From: HRBIN15 sp039630445
GTDB taxonomy: Bacteria; Armatimonadota; Fimbriimonadia; Fimbriimonadales; GBS-DC
NCBI GenBank assembly: GCA_039630445.1
Contig: JBCNVA010000088.1
Location: 1 to 28,235, forward strand
Length of the DNA: 28,235 nucleotides
Direction of reading: 5' to 3'
In this document: in pieces, positions 15,580 through 23,385 of the stretch
How the letters are laid out: every line of letters starts with the position of its first letter
How positions within the stretch are numbered: the stretch's first letter is position 1
The notes under the pieces: generated by a model
Seen by the model: only the letters and a program-made list of their open reading frames with translations
What the model was told of the DNA's origin: nothing
Databases searched by the model: none
Program-made: the position numbers and the translations under genes

Positions 15580-16233
15580 TCAGGCTATACCCTCGCGGAC
15601 CGCCAGCAGCGCAGCTTCCGTGCGCGTGTTGACCTGCAGTTTGAACAGAATGTTCGAGATATGGTTTTTAACGGTCTTTTCGCTAATAAAGAGTGTGTCA
15701 GCGATCTCTTTGTTGCGCTTGCCCGCTGCGATCATTCGTAGGATCTCCAGCTCCCGTGCTGTCAGTTCTGCCAGCAGGTGGGATGCCCGCGCATGTTCAG
15801 TATGGATGCGCCGGAACTCTTGGATCATGCGGGCAGCGACCGCCGGATGGAGCTGGGATTCACCTTGGGCGGCGGCGTGAATGCCCCGGATAATATCGTC
15901 AGGCGAACTACCTTTGAGCAGGTAGCCCGATGCGCCCGCCTTGATCGCCTCGAACAGGTTCTTGTCATCATCAAAGATAGTCCACATGACCACCTGCACA
16001 TGAGGCATCACCTGTTTGATTCGGCGCGTTGCCTCGATGCCGTTCATGCGCGGCATCTGGATGTCCATCAACACCACATGTGGCTCGAACTGCATCGTGA
16101 GCTGGAGCGCTTGCTCGCCATCGGCTGCGCAACCTACTAAGTCCAGCGAGCTGTCGCTGCGCAGAATGTCTGCCAAGCCTTCGCGCACACGCGGTTCGTC
16201 CTCTGCAATAATCACGCGTATCTTGTCCATCAT
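15580..16233 (-). CDS. NarL/LuxR-family response regulator
   Basis: 217-residue transcription regulator. The receiver domain (about 5-120) has acidic pocket Glu11-Asp12, phospho-acceptor Asp57 in VLMDIQMPRMNG, the Thr of MWTIFDDD, and Lys in GYLLKGSS. The C-terminal LuxR helix-turn-helix (about 155-210) reads LTARELEILRMIAAGKRNKEIADTL, then the recognition helix ISEKTVKNHISNIL. The ATG overlaps the kinase stop by 4 nt (ATGA), and a second ATG follows at once. The cognate kinase is the gene before it. Target promoters are not evident. The repeat array begins right after its stop. Confidence 0.96.
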   Translation of the reverse strand: MMDKIRVIIAEDEPRVREGLADILRSDSSLDLVGCAADGEQALQLTMQFEPHVVLMDIQMPRMNGIEATRRIKQVMPHVQVVMWTIFDDDKNLFEAIKAGASGYLLKGSSPDDIIRGIHAAAQGESQLHPAVAARMIQEFRRIHTEHARASHLLAELTARELEILRMIAAGKRNKEIADTLFISEKTVKNHISNILFKLQVNTRTEAALLAVREGIA

Positions 16234-17396
16234 GCACCCCCGATGGGTACGGTAAACTCGACACGAGTGCCTTCCCCAAGGGCGCTACGGAGGCTGAAGC
16301 GTCCGCCCATGCTTTCGACACGCTCCTGCATACTGTGGATGCCTAACCCCCGAAGCGCACGGGTGGGGTCAAAACCCTTGCCATCGTCATCGATTCGCAC
16401 CATCAACTGATTATCCTGCTGGCGGATTTCGATGCCGATGGTGCGCACGCCTGTCGCATGCTTAATGATGTTGTTAAGCGCTTCTTGCACCACGCGGAGG
16501 CACATCAAGGTCTGAAGCGCAGTAAGCGTGGGCAGTGAGGGCGGGCATTCGAACCGAAGTTCTGCTCCCAGCTGCTCTGCCACCTGACTTGCCATCTGTA
16601 AGATGCGCTGACGCAGGTCGATGGTCTCATCCACATGCAGGTGCTGAATCATTTGGCGTGTTTCGTTGAGCGCGCCCCGTAGTTCCTGAATCTGCTCCTG
16701 CAAGGGATGGGAGTTCTTGTCGCTTGAACTGGCTGGAAACAGCTGCCGGGAGGCGCGTTCCAGCCCCATAATGACCCGCACGAGGGTGCTTCCCAGACCG
16801 TCGTGGAACTCGCGGGCGATGCGTTCCCGCTCCCGACTAAGTTCAACCTGCTCGCGTAGCGCTGCTAATTCGGCACGATACTCCAGATGGCTGCGGTGGA
16901 CTTGATGCATCAGCCAAGGAAGGAGCGCCATGGCGGAGGCACGATACCCGAAATCGACCCACAAGCCCGATGGCAATGGCTGGCAGGCGAAGAAGTAGCC
17001 GATGATCGCGACACCCACCATGACGAAAAGCACCCGTGTTTTCATCACGGCGGCTTCCGATGCCAAGAGCATCAAGTAAAGTACCCAGACCTCGCTGGCG
17101 TACTTGCCCGTCATCGACACCGCCACGGAGATCGCTACAATATCGTAAACGGCTAAGGGGACGGTAAAAGAGTACATCACATGGGGATCACGCAGGCCCA
17201 CCCAAGTGCGTCCAATCGCGGAGATAACACCCAGCATCGCCAGGATGAGGAGTTGCCCATAGGTCAGATCGAGCGTGCCCTGTGCATGGCGTAACACCCC
17301 CCACGCGATGGCTGCGAGCACGATCAGCCAAACACCTGAGTTGACGCGCGTGAAGCGCCTGTACTGACGAGCGTCACGAGACGCCACCTGTCTCAC
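16230..17396 (-). CDS. Membrane sensor histidine kinase, NarX/DesK-like (HisKA_3)
   Basis: 388-residue kinase. Residues ~20-165 hold about five membrane helices (around 22-36, 48-62, 74-94, 103-118 and 122-138) with short loops and no large extracellular domain, so it senses within the membrane or through a partner. A linker helix (~165-190) leads to the HisKA_3 dimerisation domain with phospho-acceptor His198 in REFHDGLGS, the N box EALNNIIKHA (Asn308, Asn309), and the ATP lid DDDGKGFD and GLGIHSMQERV. The start used is GTG 17396, overlapping the HMA stop by 4 nt; GTG 17387, 9 nt after GGGGA, is an alternative. It is between the HMA protein and the regulator. Confidence 0.94.
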   Translation of the reverse strand: MRQVASRDARQYRRFTRVNSGVWLIVLAAIAWGVLRHAQGTLDLTYGQLLILAMLGVISAIGRTWVGLRDPHVMYSFTVPLAVYDIVAISVAVSMTGKYASEVWVLYLMLLASEAAVMKTRVLFVMVGVAIIGYFFACQPLPSGLWVDFGYRASAMALLPWLMHQVHRSHLEYRAELAALREQVELSRERERIAREFHDGLGSTLVRVIMGLERASRQLFPASSSDKNSHPLQEQIQELRGALNETRQMIQHLHVDETIDLRQRILQMASQVAEQLGAELRFECPPSLPTLTALQTLMCLRVVQEALNNIIKHATGVRTIGIEIRQQDNQLMVRIDDDGKGFDPTRALRGLGIHSMQERVESMGGRFSLRSALGEGTRVEFTVPIGGA

Positions 17397-17632
17397 TCCC
17401 CTTCGGCAGGGGATACCAGCTGGGGACTGAAGCCCGCTGCAATGATGTGCTGTTGAATCGTGGTTTCCTGAACCTGCGCCGAGTCAAACAGCACTCGCAC
17501 GCGCCTTGTATCCAGTTGAGCCGTCACCTGCTCCACCCCTGCCAGACCATTCAGCAGTCGTTGGATGGCTTGCACACAGCCTTCACAGACCATATCAGGA
17601 ACCAGCCATTCGCACACCTGCTTCTGTTCCAT
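17393..17632 (-). CDS. Heavy-metal-associated (HMA) domain protein, copper-chaperone-like
   Basis: 79-residue single HMA domain of the ferredoxin-like fold. The metal site is CEGC (Cys16, Cys19), preceded by VPDMV and followed by the typical helix VQAIQRLLNGLAGVEQV and strand VRVLF; an additional Cys7 lies before it. Copper(I), or another soft metal, is the family expectation. The start at 17632 is chosen because AAGAGGT lies 6 nt upstream and the extension to 17707 would add 25 unrelated residues. No signal or membrane span, so it is cytoplasmic. It overlaps the kinase start by 4 nt, making a coupled HMA-kinase-regulator trio. No P-type ATPase is nearby. The CAAGA-GG-TCTTG inverted repeat overlaps its ribosome site. 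Confidence 0.88.
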   Translation of the reverse strand: MEQKQVCEWLVPDMVCEGCVQAIQRLLNGLAGVEQVTAQLDTRRVRVLFDSAQVQETTIQQHIIAAGFSPQLVSPAEGE

Positions 17633-17656
17633 ATCAAGACCTCTTGTCAAGGGTAG

Positions 17657-17662
17657 AGTATA
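17657..17662 (-). promoter_or_regulatory. -10 box for the HMA-kinase-regulator operon
   Basis: TATACT on the minus strand lies 24 nt before ATG 17632, leaving room for a short leader with the AAGAGGT ribosome site (17639-17645). A -35 box is weak. It falls in the 74-nt gap after the NurA-like gene and would let the trio be expressed on its own. Confidence 0.4.
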
Positions 17663-17706
17663 CCTGAAGTGAAGCAGCCAATGACGCATATGTATTGCTT
17701 GCCTCA

Positions 17707-18798
17707 TTACACATTCAAATTCGCGACGGCGGTTTCAACCAGAACACGGCTGGGCGCACGGCTGCGCAGATAATGCTCGCACATCCGAAACGGGTAGAGC
17801 AGGCGGTCATAGCGGGGATCCGGCAGACTCAGCGGGCGCGTCTCCTGTAGCAGCCAGGCAGAGACCTTGTCCACCAGCTCCAGCGTTTCGGGTGTGGGCG
17901 GCATCTCCACCCGCACCAGCCCATAAGTGGGTGCAGCGCCCTCCTGCCAGCGCAGACGCAGATACCAGCTGTAGACCTCCTCTACCTGCGGACGGCGTGG
18001 GCGAAACACACTGCTGCGATAACCCGCAGGCATGTTCAGCACCTGGAGCATCCAGTCGGGGCGCAAATAGGTGGTACGATGCGTCTTCGAAACGCCCACC
18101 ACGCGCACAAAGCGGCGCGTCTGCTGCTCGCGCATCAAGTCGGAAATAGAGCCATCCACCAGCAGCCAGTAGCGCGGATCGTCGCCATACCGTTCGATCC
18201 AGCGCATCGACAGCTTGCGCTCCAGCTGGTCGCGCATGCGCGCCACCGTGGCGCCCGCCTTTTGCAACATGCTGGCGAATGATGCCGTCTCCACCTCCAC
18301 ACGCTCATAGGTATCGTGAACAATAATTCCGTGCTTTTGGAAGGTGCGCGTGTTCACCATGCGGGCGGGCAGATAGAGTGCCTCCTCGTCCTCGTAGAGT
18401 TCGGCGCATGGGTGCAGGCTCCGCTCACGCCGTTCCAGCACCATCGCCGCGATGTAGCCATACACAACGGGCAGAAACGCCTGCTCCACGCAGAGATAGT
18501 AGAGCAGCTGCGAATGCTGGATGCCGTCGATGAAATGGGTGAAGGCGGTAGGCTGCGTGCCGCGCGGCACCTCGTAGATGCCAAACTCTCTGCGTTCGGG
18601 TTCAGGCACCAGCATCGCATCCCCCGACCAGCCCTCTTCTTCGGGCACCTCGATCAGGTCCTCGCTGGTGAGCCGCCGCACGATCCGAACCCCATCAGGG
18701 TTCTCCCTCAGGAACTCCACCACTTTTTTCAGAAAGGGTGTCATCAGCTTCTTGGTTCGGCAAGCGATCGCCCCTTCCTGCTCCTTCGGCGTGCCCAT
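17707..18798 (-). CDS. NurA-domain-like protein, putative nuclease
   Basis: 363 residues. The layout resembles NurA 5'-3' nucleases, which have an RNase H-like fold: an N-terminal acidic motif THFIDGIQHS (Asp91), a central helical region with charged coiled segments (~165-200), then LLVDGSISDL (Asp215) and VVGVSKTHRTTYL (Lys238), matching the family order DG, DGS and VGVSK. The C-terminal domain ends in an HYLRSR helix. NurA normally acts with the HerA ATPase in DNA end resection; no HerA gene is in the window. The assignment rests on motif order read by eye, so it is moderate. The ATG has no ribosome site, and only 33 nt separate it from the divergent M28 peptidase gene. Confidence 0.6.
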   Translation of the reverse strand: MGTPKEQEGAIACRTKKLMTPFLKKVVEFLRENPDGVRIVRRLTSEDLIEVPEEEGWSGDAMLVPEPERREFGIYEVPRGTQPTAFTHFIDGIQHSQLLYYLCVEQAFLPVVYGYIAAMVLERRERSLHPCAELYEDEEALYLPARMVNTRTFQKHGIIVHDTYERVEVETASFASMLQKAGATVARMRDQLERKLSMRWIERYGDDPRYWLLVDGSISDLMREQQTRRFVRVVGVSKTHRTTYLRPDWMLQVLNMPAGYRSSVFRPRRPQVEEVYSWYLRLRWQEGAAPTYGLVRVEMPPTPETLELVDKVSAWLLQETRPLSLPDPRYDRLLYPFRMCEHYLRSRAPSRVLVETAVANLNV

Positions 18799-18815
18799 TA
18801 TGCGTTATCCAATTT

Positions 18816-18824
18816 TGGTATAAT
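18816..18824 (+). promoter_or_regulatory. Extended -10 promoter for the M28 peptidase, leaderless
   Basis: TGGTATAAT combines the extended -10 TGn motif with a perfect TATAAT (18819-18824). The ATG at 18832 follows after 7 nt, so transcription should begin at or next to the start codon. No Shine-Dalgarno exists in between. Confidence 0.65.
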
Positions 18825-18831
18825 CCCATCT

Positions 18832-20415
18832 ATGAAACGGTCAACCTTTTTGTGGCTCTGGCTGTTGCTTCTTGGTGTCGCGCTGGCGGATCGCCCCGCA
18901 TGGATGACCAGTGCGGAGACAATCACCTCGACCGATCTACAGGCGCATCTGGAGTTTATCGCCTCCGACATGTTGGAAGGGCGCGATACCCCCTCGCGTG
19001 GGTTGGACCTCGCGGGGATGTATCTTGTGTCGCACCTGAAGCGGTTGGGGCTGAAGCCGGGCGGCGAGAACGGCACCTACTATCAAACGCTTACCATGCG
19101 CACTGATCGGGTCAAGACGGAGTCGAGCGTAGTGCGCTTGGGTGAGCGTGAATTTCGGTATGGTGAGGGTTTCATCGCCCGCGCGGTGCCGTTGTCGCTC
19201 ACAGCCTCGCTTGTCTATGTGGGGCACGGCTGGACGAACCATGCGCAGAGCATCGACCCATACAGGGGGCTGGATGTGCGCGAGAAGGTGCTGGTGGTGC
19301 TCAGCGGCTTTCCGCGCCCTGTGGCGCAGCTGGGGCTGGAACGCGCAGAGGCAGAAGGTTGGATTAGCCCCGAAGAGAACGCGCGTCGGCGCGGCGCCAG
19401 AGCCATCCTGCGTATCGACCCGATGCTTATGGAGCGGCTCGAATCGCAGAGCCGTATGTGGGCACGAAGGCGCCTCTTGGAAGAGCTCGAACGAGATGGG
19501 GCAGGCATCCCCTTGCTAATCCCCTCTCGCGCACTGCTCGATGCGCTTTGTCAGGGTGAGGAAGTGAGTGCAGCGGAGCTGATTCGGCGTGCCGAATCGG
19601 GTGAAGCAGGTGAACCGTTTACCTTCCGCGCCAACAAGCGGCTTCAGATCGAGATAGCGGTGGAGACCATGCGCGAGCATGCGCGGAATGTGATTGCGAT
19701 TGCGGAGGGGCGTGATCCTGTACTGAAAAACGAATATGTGGTCGTTGGCGCCCATTTAGACCATGTGGGCACAGGCACGCCACGCCATCCCGGCGAGGAT
19801 GTGATTTTCAACGGCGCGGACGACAACGGCTCTGGCTGCGTGGCGCTGTTGGAGATGGCGGAGGCATTTGCGCAGGGCGCGCGCCCCAGACGCTCCGTGC
19901 TGTTTATCTGGTATGTGGGCGAGGAGCGGGGACTGTGGGGATCGCGCCTGTTCACCGAAAAGCCCACTGTGCCCTTGCAGAACATTATTGCCAAGGTGAA
20001 TCTCGATATGATTGGACGCAGCAAGCAGCTGGGCGACCAGAACCGCCGAAATGCCGATCTCTCCGAACCCGATGAGATTTATGTGATCGGTCCGCGGCTC
20101 GCCAGCCCTGAACTGGGCGAGTTGCTGGAGCAAGTGAACGCACAGTACCTGCGTTTGCGTCTCAATCCGCGCTACGACAGCCCCAACGATCCCGAGCAGC
20201 TCTACTACCGCAGTGACCACTACAGCTTCGCCCAGAAGGGGATTCCTGTGATTTTCTTCTTCAGCGGGTTGCATGAGGACTATCATCGCCCCAGCGACCA
20301 TGTGGACAAGATCGACTTCGAGAAGCTGATGAAGGTGACGCGCACGGTATTCGGGTTGGTGTGGACGCTGGCGGAGCGAGAGGGGCGCCCTGCCCGTATC
20401 AAAACAGAGAGGTGA
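18832..20415 (+). CDS. Secreted M28-family zinc aminopeptidase
   Basis: 527-residue exopeptidase. A signal peptide (KRSTFLWLWLLLLGVALA) is followed by mature DRPAWM. A protease-associated (PA)-type insertion occupies about 115-270. The M28 catalytic domain (about 280-520) has all five expected di-zinc ligands and the general base: His308 in GAHLDHVG, Asp330/331 in GADDNGSG, Glu364/365 in GEERGLWG, Asp392 in NLDMIGRS and His463 in YRSDHYSF. The open frame runs upstream to 18316, but that part is antisense to the NurA-like gene; ATG 18832 is fixed by the signal peptide and the -10 box 7 nt before it. Acts outside the cytoplasm on peptides. The cupin gene follows within 12 nt. Confidence 0.94.
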   Translation: MKRSTFLWLWLLLLGVALADRPAWMTSAETITSTDLQAHLEFIASDMLEGRDTPSRGLDLAGMYLVSHLKRLGLKPGGENGTYYQTLTMRTDRVKTESSVVRLGEREFRYGEGFIARAVPLSLTASLVYVGHGWTNHAQSIDPYRGLDVREKVLVVLSGFPRPVAQLGLERAEAEGWISPEENARRRGARAILRIDPMLMERLESQSRMWARRRLLEELERDGAGIPLLIPSRALLDALCQGEEVSAAELIRRAESGEAGEPFTFRANKRLQIEIAVETMREHARNVIAIAEGRDPVLKNEYVVVGAHLDHVGTGTPRHPGEDVIFNGADDNGSGCVALLEMAEAFAQGARPRRSVLFIWYVGEERGLWGSRLFTEKPTVPLQNIIAKVNLDMIGRSKQLGDQNRRNADLSEPDEIYVIGPRLASPELGELLEQVNAQYLRLRLNPRYDSPNDPEQLYYRSDHYSFAQKGIPVIFFFSGLHEDYHRPSDHVDKIDFEKLMKVTRTVFGLVWTLAEREGRPARIKTER

Positions 20416-20426
20416 GCATATCCGAG

Positions 20427-20948
20427 ATGCAAGTAGGGGACGAGTTGCTGATGGAGCAGGCGGCGCACGCGCTGCAAGCCGCGCTGGAACGGCTCCATGT
20501 GCCCTTCGATGCCGACGCCTTCGCGTGGGAGGGCATCCCAGCACGCGACTACAAAGAGCATACGGGCGATGCGCGTGGCATGGGCTGGAAGGGGGTCAAA
20601 CGCTATGGGCTGGGACGACCGCCGATTATCCCGGCACAGTTCGCCCTGCGCTACTTCGAGATCGAGCCGGGCGGCTACTCCAGCTTGGAGAAGCACCATC
20701 ATGTGCATCTGGTGGTCGTGATTCGGGGGCGGGGCAAGGCACTGGTCGGGACGCGCGTGTTTGACCTCAAGCCCTTCGATCTGCTCTATGTACCGCCCGA
20801 CACCCCCCATCGCTGGATGAACCCCTACGAGGAGCCGTTTGGCTTTCTGTGCCCTGTGGATGCGGAGCGCGACCGTCCACAACCGATCAGTGATGAAGAA
20901 TGGGACGCCTTGCGCCAGAACCCTGAGACCGCACCGTGGGTGTTTTAG
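20427..20948 (+). CDS. Cupin-domain protein
   Basis: About 173 residues. A helical N-terminal region (~1-75) containing GIPARDYKEHTG precedes a single cupin barrel. Motif 1 is GGYSSLEKHHHVHLVVVIRG, with an His-rich HHHVH in which the family's usual following Glu is Val. Motif 2 is DLLYVPPDTPHRWMN, with the metal-binding His and closing Asn. A metal site of three to four His is likely; the reaction is unknown. The start is uncertain: GTG 20412 overlaps the M28 stop, ATG 20427 follows GAGGTGA (20409-20415) by 11 nt and ATG 20451 follows AGGGGA by 10 nt. It ends 9 nt from the convergent Uma2 gene. Confidence 0.85.
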   Translation: MQVGDELLMEQAAHALQAALERLHVPFDADAFAWEGIPARDYKEHTGDARGMGWKGVKRYGLGRPPIIPAQFALRYFEIEPGGYSSLEKHHHVHLVVVIRGRGKALVGTRVFDLKPFDLLYVPPDTPHRWMNPYEEPFGFLCPVDAERDRPQPISDEEWDALRQNPETAPWVF

Positions 20949-20957
20949 GGCAACGGA

Positions 20958-21572
20958 TCACGGTAGCAGCTCGGCGACAGGGATGCGGATTTCGGGGCGG
21001 GCAACGGGTGCGATGGTATCGCCTCGCCTGAAGCGTAGAACGGTTTGGTAAGCAGCCCCATACGGAGCGCGGGGATGAGGGGCTGGATCGCGATAAACCT
21101 CGATCTCCTCTGCCTTGAGGTTCACTAACCAGTATTCGGGGATACCTACGCTGGCATACAGGCTGCCTTTAACCTCGCGGTCAGTCTTGAGCGACGCCTC
21201 CGCGATTTCCACCACCAGCAGCGCGGTGGTCGGGTGATGCTCCTTGTAGTCGCGGGGACTGCCGGGCACAACAGCAATATCGGGATAGGGTTCGTCCACA
21301 GGGGTCAGCGCCAGCGGGAGCTGAACGCGCAAATGGGCGTTCTCTGGCACGATGCGTTGTAGCGCTTGGCTAATTAGAACTACGGCAGTGGCATGCGGAC
21401 TTCGCATGGGTGTCTCCCGGCGAACAATGTGCCCTGCGAGCAGTTCGAGCCGCTCGTCGGGAGCGAAGATGCCCGCCTCCAGCAGGCGTTCGAACTCCTC
21501 ACAGGTGATCAGCCGACGGTTTTCCAGATTCAACCGTCGGGGCGTGCGCGGTAGCGTTGCAACTCGGCTCAT
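20958..21572 (-). CDS. Uma2-family PD-(D/E)XK endonuclease (DUF820)
   Basis: 204 residues. The fold's acidic core is visible as Asp98 in EPYPDIAVV and Glu122 in LLVVEIAEASLKTDR, followed by the family segment KGSLYASVGIPEYWLVN. Helices before it carry the ITCEEFERLL motif typical of this family. Uma2 proteins are abundant in cyanobacteria, Chloroflexota and Armatimonadota, often in many copies, with no settled function. It begins 12 nt after the ARC ATPase stop with AGAGGG 7 nt before its ATG, so it shares the ATPase transcript. Family assignment is sure; function is not. Confidence 0.92.
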   Translation of the reverse strand: MSRVATLPRTPRRLNLENRRLITCEEFERLLEAGIFAPDERLELLAGHIVRRETPMRSPHATAVVLISQALQRIVPENAHLRVQLPLALTPVDEPYPDIAVVPGSPRDYKEHHPTTALLVVEIAEASLKTDREVKGSLYASVGIPEYWLVNLKAEEIEVYRDPAPHPRAPYGAAYQTVLRFRRGDTIAPVARPEIRIPVAELLP

Positions 21573-21584
21573 GGCGTGCCCTCT

Positions 21585-23276
21585 TTAGATAATTGTGCGG
21601 CGGGTGTCGTCCTGGCGGGCGTCGGGGCGAATGGGCTTCACGCTGGCGACATTCTCCGGCTCGTAGTCGATGAGCTTGAGCCAGTCCTCTATGGCATCCG
21701 ACTTGGGGAAAATCTCGTTCTCGCGATACTCCATCTCGATAGCGCGGCGCAGGTCGTCGGGACGGATGCCATGGTCGCCTGCTGGATCCTCAATCGCGCG
21801 GCGAATGGCGAATTCCTTCGCCCGATCAACCACAGACTTGATGAGCGCACCGCTGACCAGATCGCGCCAGTAGAGCGTTTCGACGCCCCCGTTGCGCAAG
21901 TAGACTTGCAGGAACTCGGTGTCGGGCGCTTTGCGCCACATGTACTGCACTGTCTGCTCGATGAGGCACTCCCGTGCCTCGCGCGGACTGTCGTACTGCG
22001 CCACGAATTGGGGATCGAGCGGGATGTTCTCGTGCAGGTAGATGCCAAAGATTTCGGCGGTGGCGTCCCGATCGGGGCGCTTTACCTTCACCTTGCGGTC
22101 GATGCGCCCTGGTCGCAGGATGGCAGGGTCAATATAGTCGGGGCGGTTCGAAGTGAGCATCACCACCACATTTTCGAGGCTGACCAACCCGTCCATCTCA
22201 GCACAGAATTGGGGCACGACGGTGTTGGAGATATTCAGCCATCGCCCTGAGCTGCGCACGCGCAGGATCGACTCGGCTTCGTCAATAAAGATGAACACTA
22301 AGAAGCCTTCACGCGCCTTCTCGCGGGCAATAGCAAAGATTTCGCGCACCATCCGCTCCGTTTCGCCCAGCCACATGTTCAGAATCTTGGGCCCGCTGAT
22401 GTACATAAAGTACTCTTTGACAGGTTTGCCCAATCGTTCAGAATACTGGCGCGTGAGGTTGTAGGCGGTTGCCTTGCCGATGAGTGTCTTGCCACAGCCC
22501 GGCGGACCGTAGAGCAGGATGCCCTTCAGCGGCTGCTTATCGAAGCGTTTGAATATTTCGGGGTGCAGCAGGGGCAGCTCGATGGTCTCGCGAATGAGGC
22601 GGATCGCCTCCTCCTGCCCGCCAATCTGGCTCCATTCGATGGGCGGCACTTCCTCAAAGTAGTAATCGCGCACCTCCTGATGGGGGATATGCTCAATGGC
22701 CACCTTGAAGTTCGGCTCCAATCGCACCTCGTCGCCCGGCTTGATGAGTTTATCGGCGAGGTCGGTGGAGCGGAACACGATGCGGGAGGTCATCCCCTGG
22801 GGGTCGGTCGCCACGCGCAGGCGCTGCTCATCCAGCACCTCCTGCACCTTCACGACGGGACCTGCAGGGTGATACCCCAAATCGCCAATCACAGCGAACG
22901 CTTCGTTCACCTTCACGCGCGTGCCGACCTTGAAGTCCTTGTTTTCCAGCTTGGGGTCGATATTGGCATAATATTCACTATCACCAATTGCGACCATCGC
23001 GATGTCCTTATCGGGGGAACCCAGAAAGACACCGATGCGGTTTGCGGGCGAAGTGAGTTTTTGATAGGCTTCCTCGTACTCCTGAATCGCTTGGATCGCC
23101 TCCTGCATCTGCCGCTCGTCGACTTCCAGCTGGTGGCGCAGCAGTTGCAGCAGTCGGATCAGGCGCAGGTCAGTACGGGGCGCAATTCGCATAATTTCCT
23201 CGAGGATAGCCAGTGCGCGGATTTGCGTTTCGGGCATCTCCTCAAAAAAGTCATCCTTATCATAGCGCCGTGCCAT
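21585..23276 (-). CDS. arc: Proteasome-type AAA+ ATPase, ARC/Mpa family
   Basis: 563-residue ring-forming unfoldase. An N-terminal helical region with coiled-coil character (about 15-76) is followed by tandem OB folds (about 78-200) and the AAA module: Walker A GPPGCGKT (257-264), pore-loop region around KILNMWLGETE, Walker B IFIDEAES (Asp332, Glu333), sensor-1 Asn377 and the arginine fingers in LRPGRIDRK. This order defines ARC/Mpa, which feeds pupylated proteins to the 20S proteasome in Actinobacteria. The C-terminus is DDTRRTII and lacks the penultimate Tyr of the docking motif (GQYL in Mpa). No pup, dop, pafA or prcBA gene is adjacent; Uma2 is. AGGAGGT is 10 nt before ATG 23276. Confidence 0.93.
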   Translation of the reverse strand: MARRYDKDDFFEEMPETQIRALAILEEIMRIAPRTDLRLIRLLQLLRHQLEVDERQMQEAIQAIQEYEEAYQKLTSPANRIGVFLGSPDKDIAMVAIGDSEYYANIDPKLENKDFKVGTRVKVNEAFAVIGDLGYHPAGPVVKVQEVLDEQRLRVATDPQGMTSRIVFRSTDLADKLIKPGDEVRLEPNFKVAIEHIPHQEVRDYYFEEVPPIEWSQIGGQEEAIRLIRETIELPLLHPEIFKRFDKQPLKGILLYGPPGCGKTLIGKATAYNLTRQYSERLGKPVKEYFMYISGPKILNMWLGETERMVREIFAIAREKAREGFLVFIFIDEAESILRVRSSGRWLNISNTVVPQFCAEMDGLVSLENVVVMLTSNRPDYIDPAILRPGRIDRKVKVKRPDRDATAEIFGIYLHENIPLDPQFVAQYDSPREARECLIEQTVQYMWRKAPDTEFLQVYLRNGGVETLYWRDLVSGALIKSVVDRAKEFAIRRAIEDPAGDHGIRPDDLRRAIEMEYRENEIFPKSDAIEDWLKLIDYEPENVASVKPIRPDARQDDTRRTII

Positions 23277-23308
23277 AGGGTGATAGACCTCCTCGCTTCT
23301 GCTGATGT

Positions 23309-23314
23309 ATTATA
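23309..23314 (-). promoter_or_regulatory. -10 box for the ARC-Uma2 operon
   Basis: A perfect TATAAT on the minus strand (23309-23314) lies 32 nt before the ATG and leads into a leader holding AGGAGGT (23287-23293). The -35 region is not recognisable. In contrast to the neighbouring leaderless candidates, this gene has a leader and strong ribosome site. Confidence 0.6.
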
Positions 23315-23373
23315 CCCCACGCCTTACAGAAAGGTTCCTGCTGCCAGATGGGCGCGGGCTTACGGGGGTTGGG

Positions 23374-23379
23374 TAGACT
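23374..23379 (+). promoter_or_regulatory. -10 box for the GT39-type gene, leaderless geometry
   Basis: TAGACT is followed by 6 nt and then GTG 23386. This spacing would start transcription on the start codon. No Shine-Dalgarno lies between, though a GGGGG run is upstream. Confidence 0.4.
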
Positions 23380-23385
23380 CGTGCT

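Noticed and set aside
17633..17707. 25-residue N-terminal extension of the HMA protein
   Set aside because: AAGAGGT 6 nt before ATG 17632 and the normal domain length support the shorter form; the extension does not fit HMA proteins.
18316..18831. 172-residue N-terminal extension of the M28 peptidase
   Set aside because: Antisense to the NurA-like gene; a signal peptide and -10 box define the start at 18832.
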